From contig NC_058156.1 of NCBI RefSeq assembly GCF_011075055.1, forward strand, positions 2,294,001-2,358,000: a DNA stretch of 64,000 nt, written 5' to 3'. Position numbers and translations under genes: made by a program. Shown in pieces: positions 25,826 through 38,401 of the stretch (position 1 is the first letter of the stretch; every line of letters starts with the position of its first letter). The notes under the pieces are model-generated. The model saw only the letters and a program-made list of their open reading frames with translations. It ran no database searches and was not told where the DNA came from. Source of the stretch: Mangifera indica (lineage: Eukaryota > Streptophyta > Magnoliopsida > Sapindales > Anacardiaceae).

Positions 25826-26022
25826 GGATATTAATTAAAATAGGTAAAAAAATTTCCGCTTATACCCTTTTAGGCAAACACACAGTAGTTTTATTTTTAT
25901 AAGTAAATTTTTTTGTAACTCCAAAAATACCCTCTCAGTCCTGTAGGTGTAGGCGCTGGAAGGAAGGTATGATGCGCGCGGTGCGTGCGTAGTGCGCGCG
26001 ATGCATACAGAGTGCGCACACC

Positions 26023-26077
<55 letters not shown>

Positions 26078-26277
26078 TAATATAATATACATAAATAATA
26101 ATAATAATAATTTTTAAATATATATTATATATATAATATTATAATATAATAAATATATATAATAATATAATATATATTTAAAAATTATTATTATTATTTA
26201 TATATATTATATTAAATATTATAATATTTATTTTATATATTTATTTATTATATTTTTTTAAATATTATATTATATTA

Positions 26278-26366
<89 letters not shown>

Positions 26367-26618
26367 AAAGTGTGCGCGTAGTTGTTTATATATATTATAT
26401 GAGGGTGCGCGTACTTTGTACGCACTGCACACTGGGCACGCACCACGCGCACTCCGCGCGCATCGTGTGCACCACACCTTCCTTCCAGTGCCTACACCTA
26501 CAAGGCTGGGAGGGTATTTTTGGAGTTACAAAAAAATTTGCTTATAAAAGTAAAACTACTGTGTGGTTGCCTAAAAAGGTATAAGCGGAAAATTTTTTGT
26601 CTATTTTAATTAATACCC
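25826..26618. mobile_element. Long inverted-repeat element (Mutator-like) around (AT)n
   Basis: The ends read GGATATTAATTAAAATAG and the inverse of GGGTATTAATTAAAATAG. The arms pair over about 200 bp and include CCGCTTATACC, TTTTTTTGTAACTCCAAAAA, GGTGTAGG and a GC-rich block of GCGCGC/GTGCGT. Direct flanks TATTTTATAA (25815-25824) and TACTTTATAA (26619-26628) match at 9 of 10 positions, as expected of a Mutator-type 9-10-bp target-site duplication. The interior is (AT)n, with long tracts at 26025-26071 and 26281-26364. No coding capacity. Confidence 0.75.
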
Positions 26619-26628
26619 TACTTTATAA

Positions 26629-28890
26629 TCTCACGTAATTTGGTACATATTCGGAAGGCAATTCTATTTCTTCAGTGAAGCAAATTATAATTAATAATTA
26701 TTGTATTGAATTAATCTTATACTGGAAAATCTAGTAGACTACACTAATTTTTTTTTTTATAACATATGCAACTCAATTTTATAAAGGGATGGTAACGAGG
26801 AGGGGTTGAGTCAAATATCCTATTTCTCATTTTTGTCTCTGTAGGAGATATCAATCTCTGTTCTCAACTCATTTTCGTTTGAGGATAATAGAGATTTTCT
26901 GACCTCTAACTGTAAAGAAAAATCTTTTTTTCGTCCCCTACTCCTTTATATCTTTTACCTGTGAAAAATATCTCATTTATATATCTTTTAAACATAATAA
27001 AAATATATTAAACAATAAAATTAACTAAAATTAAAATCAATCAATTATTTAAAATACCACAAATAATATATGCTAACCATTTTAATATATACAATAAAAA
27101 ATATAAATAAATTTAAAAAATATAATTAATCTAACATTACAAAAAGAAAGTTAGTACTTTAAATAAATATATTAATATAAAAGAGGCGGAGTCGGGACGG
27201 GTTAGGAATGAGACATATGTATTCCTGTCTCCAATTGTAGAGATATTTTTTGTCTCCATCCCCTTCCTCATATTGGAGAATCTCTTTTTTGTTAGAGCAG
27301 GGGAGAGCCGAAAACCCAAAATCGAATCAAAATTACCATATTTGATTTCATACAACCACTCACTGCCTGCTAGTTTTATATATATTCATAATGAGTAATA
27401 CTATATGTATCCATTTTGGGTACATAAATAAACATACACTTATATGTATCATTATATGATTGAGTATTACTTTGTCTTTAATTCAAAATTATCTAATCAT
27501 ATAATGACATATATAAAATATATATTCATTTATATACTTAAAATAGATATACATAATTTTATTAATTCATAATATGACTTTTATTTTAATTTTAATTTTA
27601 AAAAATTAAAATTAAATTGAAACGTCTAGTTTGGTCAATTTATATAATAAATCTAATTTTCTGAAGAACAAGAATTTGAATAATAAACATTACTGAATAT
27701 GTTTTAAACTTTAATTTTTTTGAATTTTGAAAAATAATAATAATTAATTGAACAAAAGATATAATAATGGCTTTTGTCGTTCTTGTTATGTCAAGGTGCA
27801 AGTACTGAGCCCCCAAAACAATCTCTTTCCGGTTTGCCTTTTCACTTTTCAGCCCTATCTGGCTAAACATCTACCTCCCACGTTTTTGTATTTTATTTTT
27901 TAATCTCCAAAAGGACTCTTTTGTCCTATTATTTTATTTTATGCTATCAAAAATCAAAATTAAATTTATTTTTCTAACATTATATCAATACATAAATAGA
28001 GATGATAATGGAGAGGGAAAGGAAGGAGATGACTACCCTGTCTCTGTCCTGAAAGGGAGAGATATGCCTTCATTTATGTTTCGTCTTTGTTACGAAAATT
28101 ATGGAGAATCTAATCCCTTTATCCACAAGAAATATTTTTTTTCTTTTTCTCTCCCATTTTCCCCTCTTTGCTCAAGTCATATTACAGTATTAACATTATT
28201 GTAAATAATTAAAAATTTAATAAAATTTTCATAAATTATACTTAAAAATATGTATGCGATAGAGAGGTAATGGGGCGAGGAGGGAGACGTCTATTTCCAT
28301 TACTGTTTTGTCCCCACTTAACAAAAATTGTCCTTATCTCCATATTAGCTTTTGTTGAAAAATCTATTTTCGTGGGTTTAGAGCAAGGGCAGGACCCTAT
28401 TTTAGGCCCAATTATCATTTTTTTCACATGAAGAAATTAAATTGATCTTTTAAAAGATATCATGTATCTCAATCAAGAAGTCACCATCTGGGATTGGGTA
28501 ATTTTAATTTTGGGAAGACGAGACCTTCATTTCGCTTAACTCTTAGGTTTATACATCTTCACCGTTTATCCTTGTCCTTATCCATGAATCTTCACCTTAC
28601 ATGTTTGACTACATTAAAAATCTAAAAAAGAACAGGAATTACGTCACTAGATAATATGAAACTTTTATTTTATTGATGTGAAAATCTATATAACATCCAT
28701 TAGTATATAAGATTAGACTTTTGCTTAGAGATGATAACAACAATTAAAATCTGTGCATAAAATGATTAAAATACCCTTTATTAATAAATACCCAAAAGAA
28801 GCGACAAAAGGATGTCTTCATAATTAATAACATAAATGTGTATAAATCATCAAGTACATAACTATAACAAACATGTGAATATAAATAAAA
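26629..28890. other. AT-rich intergenic DNA with decayed repeats
   Basis: No gene is supported. A palindromic MITE-like copy lies at about 27404-27566. Segments near 26780-26940, 27180-27310, 27995-28140 and 28260-28400 share GGGACGGG/CCCCATCC-type and GAGATA/TATCTCC motifs in both orientations, suggesting fragments of another dispersed repeat family. Confidence 0.4.
27404..27566. repeat. Palindromic MITE-like repeat
   Basis: About 160 bp. The outer arms TTTTGGGTACATAAATAAAC and the inverse-like ATTTATATACTTAAAATAGA surround a central ATCATTATATGATTGAG / CTAATCATATAATGACAT hairpin. Clear relatives at 21838, 30604, 57535 and elsewhere. Confidence 0.6.
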
Positions 28891-29737
28891 GGCCAAATGA
28901 CTATTTCCCACCTAAGGTTTGATGCAAACCTAATCTCTCACCTTTTAACTATTGAAAATCTAAACTCTCACTCATTGACTGTTAAAATTAACAGAAATAG
29001 ATAATTCTAGGGGTAAAGTCATTTTTTAATTAATAATATATTAAAACTAATAAATTATTATCCATTTCCTCTATAAGTTTTGAAAACCAATAATTTTCCT
29101 TTAGGATTAAACTTTAAAATCTTACATTTTTCCTTCAAGGGTTTTTTTCTTTTTCCCTCCCTTTCTTCGACGTTGTCCCCAGCCTGATTCTCTCTTCCTC
29201 CCTTTTTCTTCCCCTTTCGCGACTTCTCTCTCCCTTTTCTTCTCATTTCCTATGTTGAAAACCAAAAAGACTGACAAAACAACTAAAAAGACCTCGGGTG
29301 GGAGATATCTGGACGAAGCAAGAGGCTTTGTCTCTGGACGACGGACAAGATGAAGACGACTTCTTCATCCAGAGGCTAAACTTTGTCTCTTTGATTTTGA
29401 CATCGAAAAGGAGAAGAAAAGGGAGAAAGCAGCCAAAAGAGGGGAGGGAGAGAGGATCCAACCAACGACAATGTCAAAGAAGCGGATGGTAAAAGAAGGA
29501 AACTGTAAGGTGGAAAATGTAAGATTTTAAAGTCTAATTTTAGTTTTCTAAACCTAAGAGAAAATTGATAATGTTTTATTATTTTTAATATATTATTTGT
29601 TAAATAACAATTTTACCTCTAGAGTTAATTGTTTATGTTAATTTCAACAACCATGCGTGAGAATTTGAATTTTCGGTAGTTAGCAGATAGAAGGTTGGGT
29701 TTGCATCAAACCTTGGGTGGGAAATAGTCATTTGGCC
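28891..29737. mobile_element. Non-autonomous Mutator-like element, copy 3 (best-preserved ends)
   Basis: 847 bp. Left end GGCCAAATGACTATTTCCCA, right end its inverse complement TGGGAAATAGTCATTTGGCC. The terminal ~40 bp are nearly perfect inverted repeats and homology of the arms extends over ~200 bp (AATCTTACATTTT and its inverse, and others). The interior is TCCCTTTTCTTC-rich on the left and purine-rich on the right. No transposase ORF, and no clear target-site duplication at this copy. Confidence 0.85.
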
Positions 29738-32700
29738 TATACATCTAACTATTAGTCTTTTATGTGCTAATACTTATTTTCCACTTGAACTTGGTTATCT
29801 AGAGTATATATTCAAACTCTAAACTTCAATGAAAAGAAATTTTTTTACTTAACTTTTCTAAGTAATACCTTTGGTCCTTCTCAAGACAATTCATTGTAAT
29901 CTTTAAGCAAACATACTTTGCCAAAACATTTTCCCAGAGCTACTAAATTCAAAAACGTGGAAATAGGTTATTGAACAACGGACCAAACCACATTATAAAA
30001 ACCATTGTGTCCAACTTTATCTTTGCATGTATGTCATATTGTTGTAGTAGATATCAAGATTCATTGTTAGATCCTCAACGACACCATCATAGCCTCTCTT
30101 GCTAAGACTCTGAATTGTGCTTATTGTTTGATGACAAAAAAGTAAAGGAGACTAATTAAGATAAAAATTAAGGAGTCCATGCAAATACAACCACATTGTT
30201 GACTTTTACACCCATATTACCATTAGATTCAAGTTTGACAAAATTACGAGAAATTAATTATTTTATCCAAAATTATTCTTATAGATAAACTCAATTTTCA
30301 ATCATTCTACATATTCAAAGTAACTATATACGACTTAAACACATTTTATGTAGATGAGAAAATATGCAGTTTGAATACAGTTTTACACTAGTCGTGTACT
30401 TTTTTACGAAGGTCACATATTTTCCTTGGTCCACAGAAGTAGTCGCGTATATATTTTTTTTTATGTAGGTTGAGTATTATTTAGTTTTTTTGTCATATTT
30501 GTATAAGACTAGGGTTTATTTAATTTTTTCTCATAAACTCTTAGGATTGTGCAAACTTAAGAAATTGTATACTTTTCTTGGTCTATGAAAGTTGATTTTA
30601 TAGATGAGTAATGTTATATATATATATATATATTGGTATATAATTCGTGTATACAGATGATATATTATTATATAATTAAGTGTTGTTTTATCTTTAATTT
30701 AAAATCATTCAACTATATGATGACATATCATCTGTAAACATAAATTATACACTAAAAATAAATATACATAATTTTATTGTATTTATAGTTTCACAACCCG
30801 GTGAACAAAAACACTCTATTTTCAACGATAATTTTAGTTGTTCTCAAACTATTTACTTTCTTTATACATCTTTGAATCTTGAGAAACAATTAACCAAATT
30901 GGAATAACACATGTTACACCATTTAAATACCATATTCAATAACATTAAAACAACATAAATTACATTTTAAAATCTTTTGTTTGTTATTCATTTTAATATC
31001 AATAAAAATATATATACTTATTGTTTATTCAAAATTTATATACACAGATAATATGTCATTATGTAATTGAGTAATTTTCAAATAAGAATAAAGTAATATT
31101 CAATCACATATAATATATCATTTACTTACATAAATAATGTATCAAAAGTGGGAACATATAGTATTGCTCTCTTAATATTTGGACTACTAATATTTTTTTC
31201 TTGATTTTTAGTTTTAAGTGTTATATATATATATGACTTCACTCTCGTCGGATAATCTTTTTTCAGGACCAAACCAATCACACTAAGCATGAGTATGATA
31301 AATTTTTTATTTAGTGATCGATCCCACAACTATTGAACCAGATAAGTCAAAAATTTGATCTTGATATATTATCAAAAGATTAAATGTAGTGTTAGACTTG
31401 AATCGAGCTGGCTTAAGATTGAAAGGTTGTTCCACTTGATTCGATTTAGTTTGGTTTAAATTTGTTTAGTGTGAATTTAACCGAGTTTGAGTTAGGAGGT
31501 TCAACTTATTCTAAAATCGAACTAAACTCAAACTAGAGAGAGTTTGATTCGGTTTGACTTGAGAGCTGATAAATAGTTTGATTCGATTCAAACTTGATTG
31601 ATAGCACGATTTGAAATATGTTAAGTAATTATTAAATGATATCGTTTTCTCAATAAATTATTAATTCAATCAATAAATCTAAGTCATATATTCGAGTCAC
31701 TGATGTAAACTATAAATTTGATCTAAACTCAAACTGAATTATTTTTATTTAAACTATTTTTAATGTTGATTTAATAAATTCAAAATGAGTTATTTTTTAT
31801 TTAAATTAAATTTAAATAAATAAATATTTAATTAAGTGCCATATATTACAATGATATAAAAGTCGGAGACTTACAAGTTGAAGTTTTTAATTTAATGTTT
31901 TGCTGAAATGACGAAATTATATTTAATTACATTAATTTGTAATATTAATAAATAATTAAAATTATTACCATAATTATATAAACCCTCTAATTTGTAATAT
32001 TTTAATTGATATAAAGAGAAATATTATCCCTGTGTAAAATGTTATTTCATTGGCCTTAACGCTCATGTAACAATGGTTTCTAGAACTCTCCTCAGAAACT
32101 AAAAGAAAAATCTACAACACGTGTGTACGGAAAATTGGAAACTTTAAATGAGAAAAAGAAATTATTGCCCTTGGTTTTTTCTTATTATTACAATATAACC
32201 ATCAACTTTTTAAAATAAAATCCAAAAGACAAAAAACCAGTCAGCTTAAAAAGCCATTAAAATATCCAATTTGTTACCGTAATTAAAATTATATTCATTA
32301 ATAATATATATTATTTTTAAACCATATTTTTAAAATTGAATCAACAATTAAACTAATTATTTTATTAATTTATAATTGAACCAATTTAATGAAATAATTA
32401 ATTAATTTAATTTGTTATAGAATAATTAAATATTTCTTAAAATATGCAAAATATAATTTTAAATATATTAATTAAATAATAGATAATCCATTATATAAAT
32501 AAAAAAATCAATTATAAATTTTATTATTTAAGATAAAAATTATGTCATATTATGTAAATTTAATTTTATTAGTTCTAAACAGTTTTTTATTTAATAAATT
32601 TATTTAATTTGATTGAATTTTAAATAAATTAATATTTATATATAGACAAGATCATATTATAAAATGGGATCTGATTGTATGTGGAAACCCTTTTTAAAAA

Positions 32701-32950
32701 TATTAGTTTTTAAATTAGGTATAAATTAACACTTAATTACCATTAATATGCAAGTGGTCATAATTAATTTTATTAATTACCCAATTAATCACGCCTCTGT
32801 CAAGTTTAAGTAAGGAAAATCTGGAAAACTTGAAAGAATTGCACTCTTGCAACGACGTCGTATAACTTCACTTCTCTGAAAAATACAAGCGTAGCCTTGT
32901 GATAAATACTTCTCCCACATAATTCACTCGAAATTCTAGGCAGACTCAGC
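29738..32950. other. AT-rich intergenic DNA with MITE-like and degenerate repeats
   Basis: No gene is seen. Palindromic MITE-like copies lie at about 30604-30778 and 31025-31160. GAGTTTGA/TCAAACTC-type degenerate repeats occupy about 31380-31830. Sequence from ~32800 must contain the promoter of the RING gene at 33218; an ACGACGTCGT palindrome lies near 32851. Confidence 0.4.
30604..30778. repeat. Palindromic MITE-like repeat
   Basis: Same family as 27404-27566. Central arms ATACAGATGATATATTATTA and TGATGACATATCATCTGTA pair. It contains a (TA)n tract at its left end. Confidence 0.55.
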
Positions 32951-33217
32951 TGTTGGAAGCCATAAATAAGGTGAAAACGAGGGGTATTTTCGTAAAGTGG
33001 ATATTATATAAATGGAAGGCTGGGCCTCTGCCATTTGTAGGTATTGTGAAAGAAAAGGCGAGCGGAGAAGAGGAGTTTCCGTTATCCACATTGTCAATAT
33101 CTCTCTTGGAAATTAAAAATAGAAAAATCCCCAGTTTCAATCAAAATTTTATTTCCGGGATCAAATCTTTAGTTTTTGTAGTCCGAATTCATTGTCAGTC
33201 TTTGGTTGCGAGAAAAA

Positions 33218-34520
33218 ATGGTTTCTGATTCAGTCACCAACGCTTCGATTCCGTCTAACCCCAACTGCAAGGATTTCGGCAAGAAAAAGAGGGTAATTAA
33301 TTCTTATTTCCGTCTTTAATTTTCATATTGAAGCTTTATTGTATTTATTTTTTTATTTTTATAACTATTTTTGTGTTTTTGTTTGGGTTTCAGACTAATA
33401 GGACTGCCAAATTGAAGCAGTACAAGCTCGACGCTCGCCGTGAGCAATGGCTTTCACTAGGTTTGTATGCGATCTTTCTTTGCATGTGTTACATCTTGAG
33501 TTTGTAATTGTTCTGAAATTAATTTGACTGATTTTTTTTTGTTAGATAATTTTTAATTTTTATTGTTTTCTTTTTTTATTCGTGATGGTTTGGTATTTGT
33601 TAGGTGCGGTGAAGAGCAGGGGATGCAAGGACGGATTAGGAGATGGCCGGAAAGAGAGGGACAGGTCCTTGCTGAATTCAAGGCAAAGAGATGAGGACAA
33701 TAACAACGAAAGATCGATCCATCATGAGAGCGACTCAGAGTCCCCGTCGAACAGCCCAATTAACAGCCCCTTAAGTAGCGGAGGAACGGATTCGGCTACA
33801 AATTTTGGCGGAAGCAGTAGTAGTAGCAGTAGCAGTAGCAGCAGCGGTAGTAGTGTTTGCGAAAGCAGCACTGGTGGCTGTTGTTCTGGTAGCATAACGG
33901 AAGAGGAAGATGATTGTTTGGACGATTGGGAGGCTGTGGCTGATGCTCTTGCGGCGAGTGATGATAAAAATAACAATAAACCGCAAGGGGAACATGATAA
34001 ACCCTGTCACCAATCACCCTCCGAGAGTCATTTAAGTGTTCAGTCGGATTCTCCGCATGAGTTGACCTGTGAATTTGGTTTAGATTCTGTCAACTCAATG
34101 GCTGATAGTGCGACAGTTGTACCAAGAAGATCTGGGAATAATATGCGGGCATGGAGACCGGATGATGCTTTTAGACCTCAGAGTCTGCCTAACTTGGCAA
34201 AGCAGCGGAGTTTTCCTGCTTCTGGCCGGCATTTTGTTCAAGGTGGGGTTCCATGGACTTGCAACAATGTTTTAACAGTGCCCTCTTCTTGTCCTATATG
34301 TTGTGAGGAATTGGACTTCACGGACTCAAATTTTTTGCCCTGTTTGTGTGGTTTCCGACTCTGCTTGTTTTGTCACAAGAGGATTCTTGAGGAGGATGGG
34401 CGGTGTCCTGGCTGCAGGAAGCCATATAAGCCCGATGAAATCGAGTTGGAGGCAACTGTGCAAGGAGGCAGCCTGACATATCGGCTTGCCCGTTCCTATA
34501 GCATGATTGCAAGGTCTTAG
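33218..34520 (+). CDS. CNOT4-type C4C4 RING finger protein (352 aa)
   Basis: Three exons: 33218-33292, 33394-33460 and 33604-34520. GT-AG borders and phases agree and give 352 residues. The N-terminus is basic (KKKRTNRTAKLKQYKLDARR), the middle is Ser-rich with a run of 11 Ser and an acidic DDWEAVADAL segment, and the C-terminal RING has eight Cys at about 277, 280, 294, 296, 301, 304, 315 and 318. The spacing C-x2-C-x13-C-x-C-x4-C-x2-C-x10-C-x2-C is that of NOT4/CNOT4, a ubiquitin E3 ligase RING with all-Cys ligands. The RRM domain of true NOT4 is absent, so this is a plant RING protein of the same fold and probable E3 activity, not an NOT4 orthologue. Substrates are unknown. Confidence 0.88.
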
Positions 34521-37500
34521 GAAGTGGAATTGTCTTGGTCCCTATTTTCTTGAATTAAGTATGTTGTGTCTATCTTTTTCAAATGCTTTTTCTGTGTTGG
34601 TATGTTAGAGTTAGATTCATTTCATAGACATTTTTGATGTTGATATAGGGTTATTGTCTTTTTGCACCCGGGAATTGAGCTGCTTCTCTTATGAGTTTGG
34701 TTCTTATTTGTATGGTGCATGTGCTAATGTAGAGGACTAAAAGTTGCTATTATGTGAATAGACAAGGTGGTATAGAAATCGAATACATAAAAAACTGATT
34801 ATAATAACTGTTTTATGGTTCACTTAGTTTCAATGGTGGGTGAGCTTTTTTTTTTTATGTATTTCTTCCTTGTTTAGAATAACTTAACAAGGTTAATTTC
34901 CATGATAAATGCTGTACTTAGACTGTTGATGGTCAGATTGGCAACTATTTATTTGAAATTTATTGTCTAAGCACAATTTCATTGCAGCCTTGGAGCCAAT
35001 GTAATTTTGGTTGTATTCTTCCTTAACACATTTCTTATTTGTATTACATTTAATGACCTTAATGTATACAAAAAACATTTAGTTTTTCTCTATGTTTCTG
35101 GTCTGAGCTGTCTATAACTGCAGATTCACATTGCTGAATTTGACTGTAATACTTTTCAATCTTAGGTTCTTGCTAAAAGATTCAATACGTGCTAATCTAT
35201 CTCGAGATTAACCTAATTCTTTATCTTAAAAAGTGTTAGAATAGAAAATATATGGAGGTCCCAATAAAGCCTAAAATATGTTGACAGGAAATTCTTTGGA
35301 TGATTTTTGCTGTATAGCTTTGTTTTTGTCCCTGTTTAGTCTTCACTATCTTGTTCCCTTTCTTCTGTTTGTGGAGATGGTAGGACAGGATGAACTTAGG
35401 TTGTTTCTCTAGCCTTTTTTTCTTAAGGCTCACGGTTTTTCTTTCTTTAATATACACTTACAAAAAAAAAAAAAAAAAAATCTTTGGATGACATATGCTC
35501 AGTTTAGGTCTGGGCCTAATTTCTTGTGGTCTGCTTCATGCTTCCAGGTTGTTTGTTGATTGTTGTATTTCACTATGTACTTCATCACATGTATCAAATT
35601 TTTTTTGTCTTTTGTGGTCCTAGTTTATAGACTGTAGAATTGAATGATGGATAATGCCATAGCGAGGGTTTGCCTCTGAGATTAAAGTGGTAAATGTCCT
35701 GCAGGCTGAAATCTATCGGGTTCTCTATATAGTGAGTAGATTTAGAATGTTCTGCTGTTGCTTCTTGTATAGAAGTTTCCAGCCTCACTTCTTAGGCTTT
35801 ATTTATAGTGGGGTTTGTTTATTTACCAATGTAGCATATATGGGGTTAGAGGTAATCTTTACCTCCAGAATGCGTATAGATTGTGTTATTTACAATATTT
35901 TATTTCACTGCTATCATGATATTGTTGTCTTGCAAGTCAATATAATATGTCACATTCTGATTCTTGGTAATAATTGGCTGTGTTTGCATAGCTATAAAGT
36001 TTCTGTACTCACACACACCTCTTATAAGTATATAGTCGCTGCCTGCATATGACAAATTTTACTTGTTATTAGCTTCCCTTTCACATTCAAAGAATTGTTA
36101 TACAACAATAGAAGTAATTATTTTCTACAAATGGGAAGAAACAGAGGAAGGTGAGTATTTGACTTTTTCATGAGAGGAGAACGTGAAAAGCCAATAAAAG
36201 TTACGGGTTCTTATTCTGAGATTGGTGTTTAACTTTGATTTAGTGTTCCTCTGCTGCATGCTATAACTAATATTATCATTATGTGAGTTGATCAGTGTAG
36301 TGAGGTGTCATCTTTCTCTAGCAATTGATTTAGGTGGTGACATATTACATTGAAGTTTTTGAAGTGTTTCTTTATCTATAAGTACTTCCAATCTCCCCTC
36401 TCCATACATGTTTGTATTTCTATCTAGAAACCCTGGAAATATAACATTTTTTCCTTATTTTAATCTGTTTGTATAGGTCAGTAGATTGGTATGATAATTG
36501 ATTATCATATGCATGATTATTTTCTTGGCCAGTAGGTATCTTTTAATTTTTGTGGTTCGCTTTTGATCTGCCTCTTATCTATAGTTGCTTTATCCTTGTG
36601 GGGAATTCTTGTTTAGAGACCTTTATTCATGCATTGACAGCCTTTTCATCATAGATAATAGCATTTGTCTTAGGTGCACTACTAATACTGTATCTTGATC
36701 ATGAAGTCATATCCTTATTCAACCTGAAGTTGAGTGTTCCTGTGTTTGGGGTAGGCAGTAGCAATTTATTTATTTTACTCATTTTATATGGTCACTTGTG
36801 ATGTTATTCATTTGAAGCAATGAATTTTTGCATTTTCCTTGTGTGAATTACTTCGCAGATGGTGTGGTTCTTGAGAAATTGAAGTATTGTGAAACCTTCT
36901 GGTCTCTTCACTTTTTAATCCATGCAGTCTTATAATGCTAGATTATGACAAAATGTAATCATTTAGATTGTAGTTTTGCTCAATTTTGGCTGGGAACTGG
37001 GATGTAGAACAACTTCATTTACCTTTGAGGCTAGCCTAAGTCTAGCAAATTACAATCTAAATGATAAATGAGATCCTGCATCTAGTAAAATGCAATCTGA
37101 AGTACCTTTGCGTCTTTAAATTTATGTCTTTGCAAGCATTGTTTTCATGCATTAATTATGCTTGACATAGCTTAACTGTTGAATATATTACCAGACTAGT
37201 ACTCTTTGGAGCTGTTACATTATCAACATGTACTATTTACTCACGATCTCTACCTGCAAATGGGACATTTATCTGGATTGAATTCATTAGGATGTGGGGA
37301 TTTCTGTTATTTGTTTTTCATTTTCACCTGTAATTGCTCTGGTAGGCTGATCTTTTGGCTCAAACCCTGTTTATTAAAGTCATTTCCAGTAAGTCCTGAC
37401 TATCGAATCCCATCATGAAGTTTGTTAAATTTTGTCATCTTAAAGTTATAATACATATAAAATTCTGGTTGAACTGTATTGATGATTTGAAATGCCTGGT

Positions 37501-38401
37501 TTCTTTACATTAATATTTGCTGTTCTGTTGTTGACAGTCCATGAAAGACTTACAAATTCAGAAACTTGAAAGACTCGCGTTTTGATCCTTTCGAACCTTA
37601 GAAGTTCTAGATCTAGCATACATTAAAATCCAAGATTACTACTAGTTCTGAGGCACCTCTGCAGCTCCTCTACCTCTGCCCAGAAAGAAACAGGATTCCC
37701 ATTTGGATACTTTTTCCATCTTTAGAGCATACTCACACAACTTCAGGTGAATTCGTATCGTTTCAGTCTGCCCTTTATAATATAGGATGATCATTTATCC
37801 TCGTTGTTCAATTGCCCGTAGTATTTAGGGATACTTAGAGGTTGTCGATAACTTGTTCCTATTTTTATTCACTCATTACTGCCTTGACAATTCATCAGGA
37901 AGTTCATGCCTTTTTATCATTTCCATCCTCTAATCATCTAGGAGTCCAGCCACTTCCAAGCGTCATCACATTTGCATCGCAATCATCATGGTCTCTCGAC
38001 TTCCTGAAGGGGTCATAGCTGCTCTCTTTGCGAGCCTCACACCTGGCTTTGTACCTTTCTAGCATTTCTATTCCTTATATATATATATGTATGTATTTAT
38101 TTTTTTCAAACTTTATAACCAATCTTTTCTTGTTTCTATTTGTATTCTTATTTATATAAATATAATAAATTGAAAATTTTTATATATATATCATATATAT
38201 ATTATTTTATAAAAACAATTAAACTGTAATTTTTAAAAAGTTTAGTCTAATTTTACAGTTTAAATTGAATTGTGTATATTCATATAAAATCAAACAATTC
38301 TGCATATTGTTGTAACAACAATTACAGTAATTAATTACACTATAAAATCAGTCGAAACTCTGAAATAGACTACAAACAATTAAATGAATCTTTTGAAATG
38401 A
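34521..38401 (+). other. Long non-coding stretch downstream of the RING gene
   Basis: About 3.5 kb with clear T-over-A bias on the plus strand, like the introns and UTRs of the neighbouring plus-strand genes and unlike the symmetrical intergenic DNA. No conserved protein was found in any frame. It may be a long, possibly spliced 3' UTR or a non-coding transcript. It ends near 38090, after which AT-rich repeats begin. Confidence 0.35.
35304..35480 (+). mobile_element. Short retroposed insertion (LINE 3' end or retrosequence)
   Basis: 177 bp ending in a run of 19 A. It is flanked by the direct repeat TCTTTGGATGA at 35293-35303 and 35481-35491 (exact over 11 bp). A poly-A tail with target-site duplication is the hallmark of LINE-machinery retroposition. 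The tail-proximal sequence CTTTCTTTAATATACACTT looks like a LINE 3' end, and there is no Pol III A/B box. Confidence 0.75.

Noticed and set aside
26265..26477. ORF with a Tyr-Ile repeat
   Set aside because: Translation of an (AT)n tract inside an inverted-repeat element.
29058..29492. Overlapping ORFs with Lys/Arg/Gly-rich or Phe/Leu-rich sequence
   Set aside because: They lie in the hairpin core of a Mutator-like element and show only composition bias.
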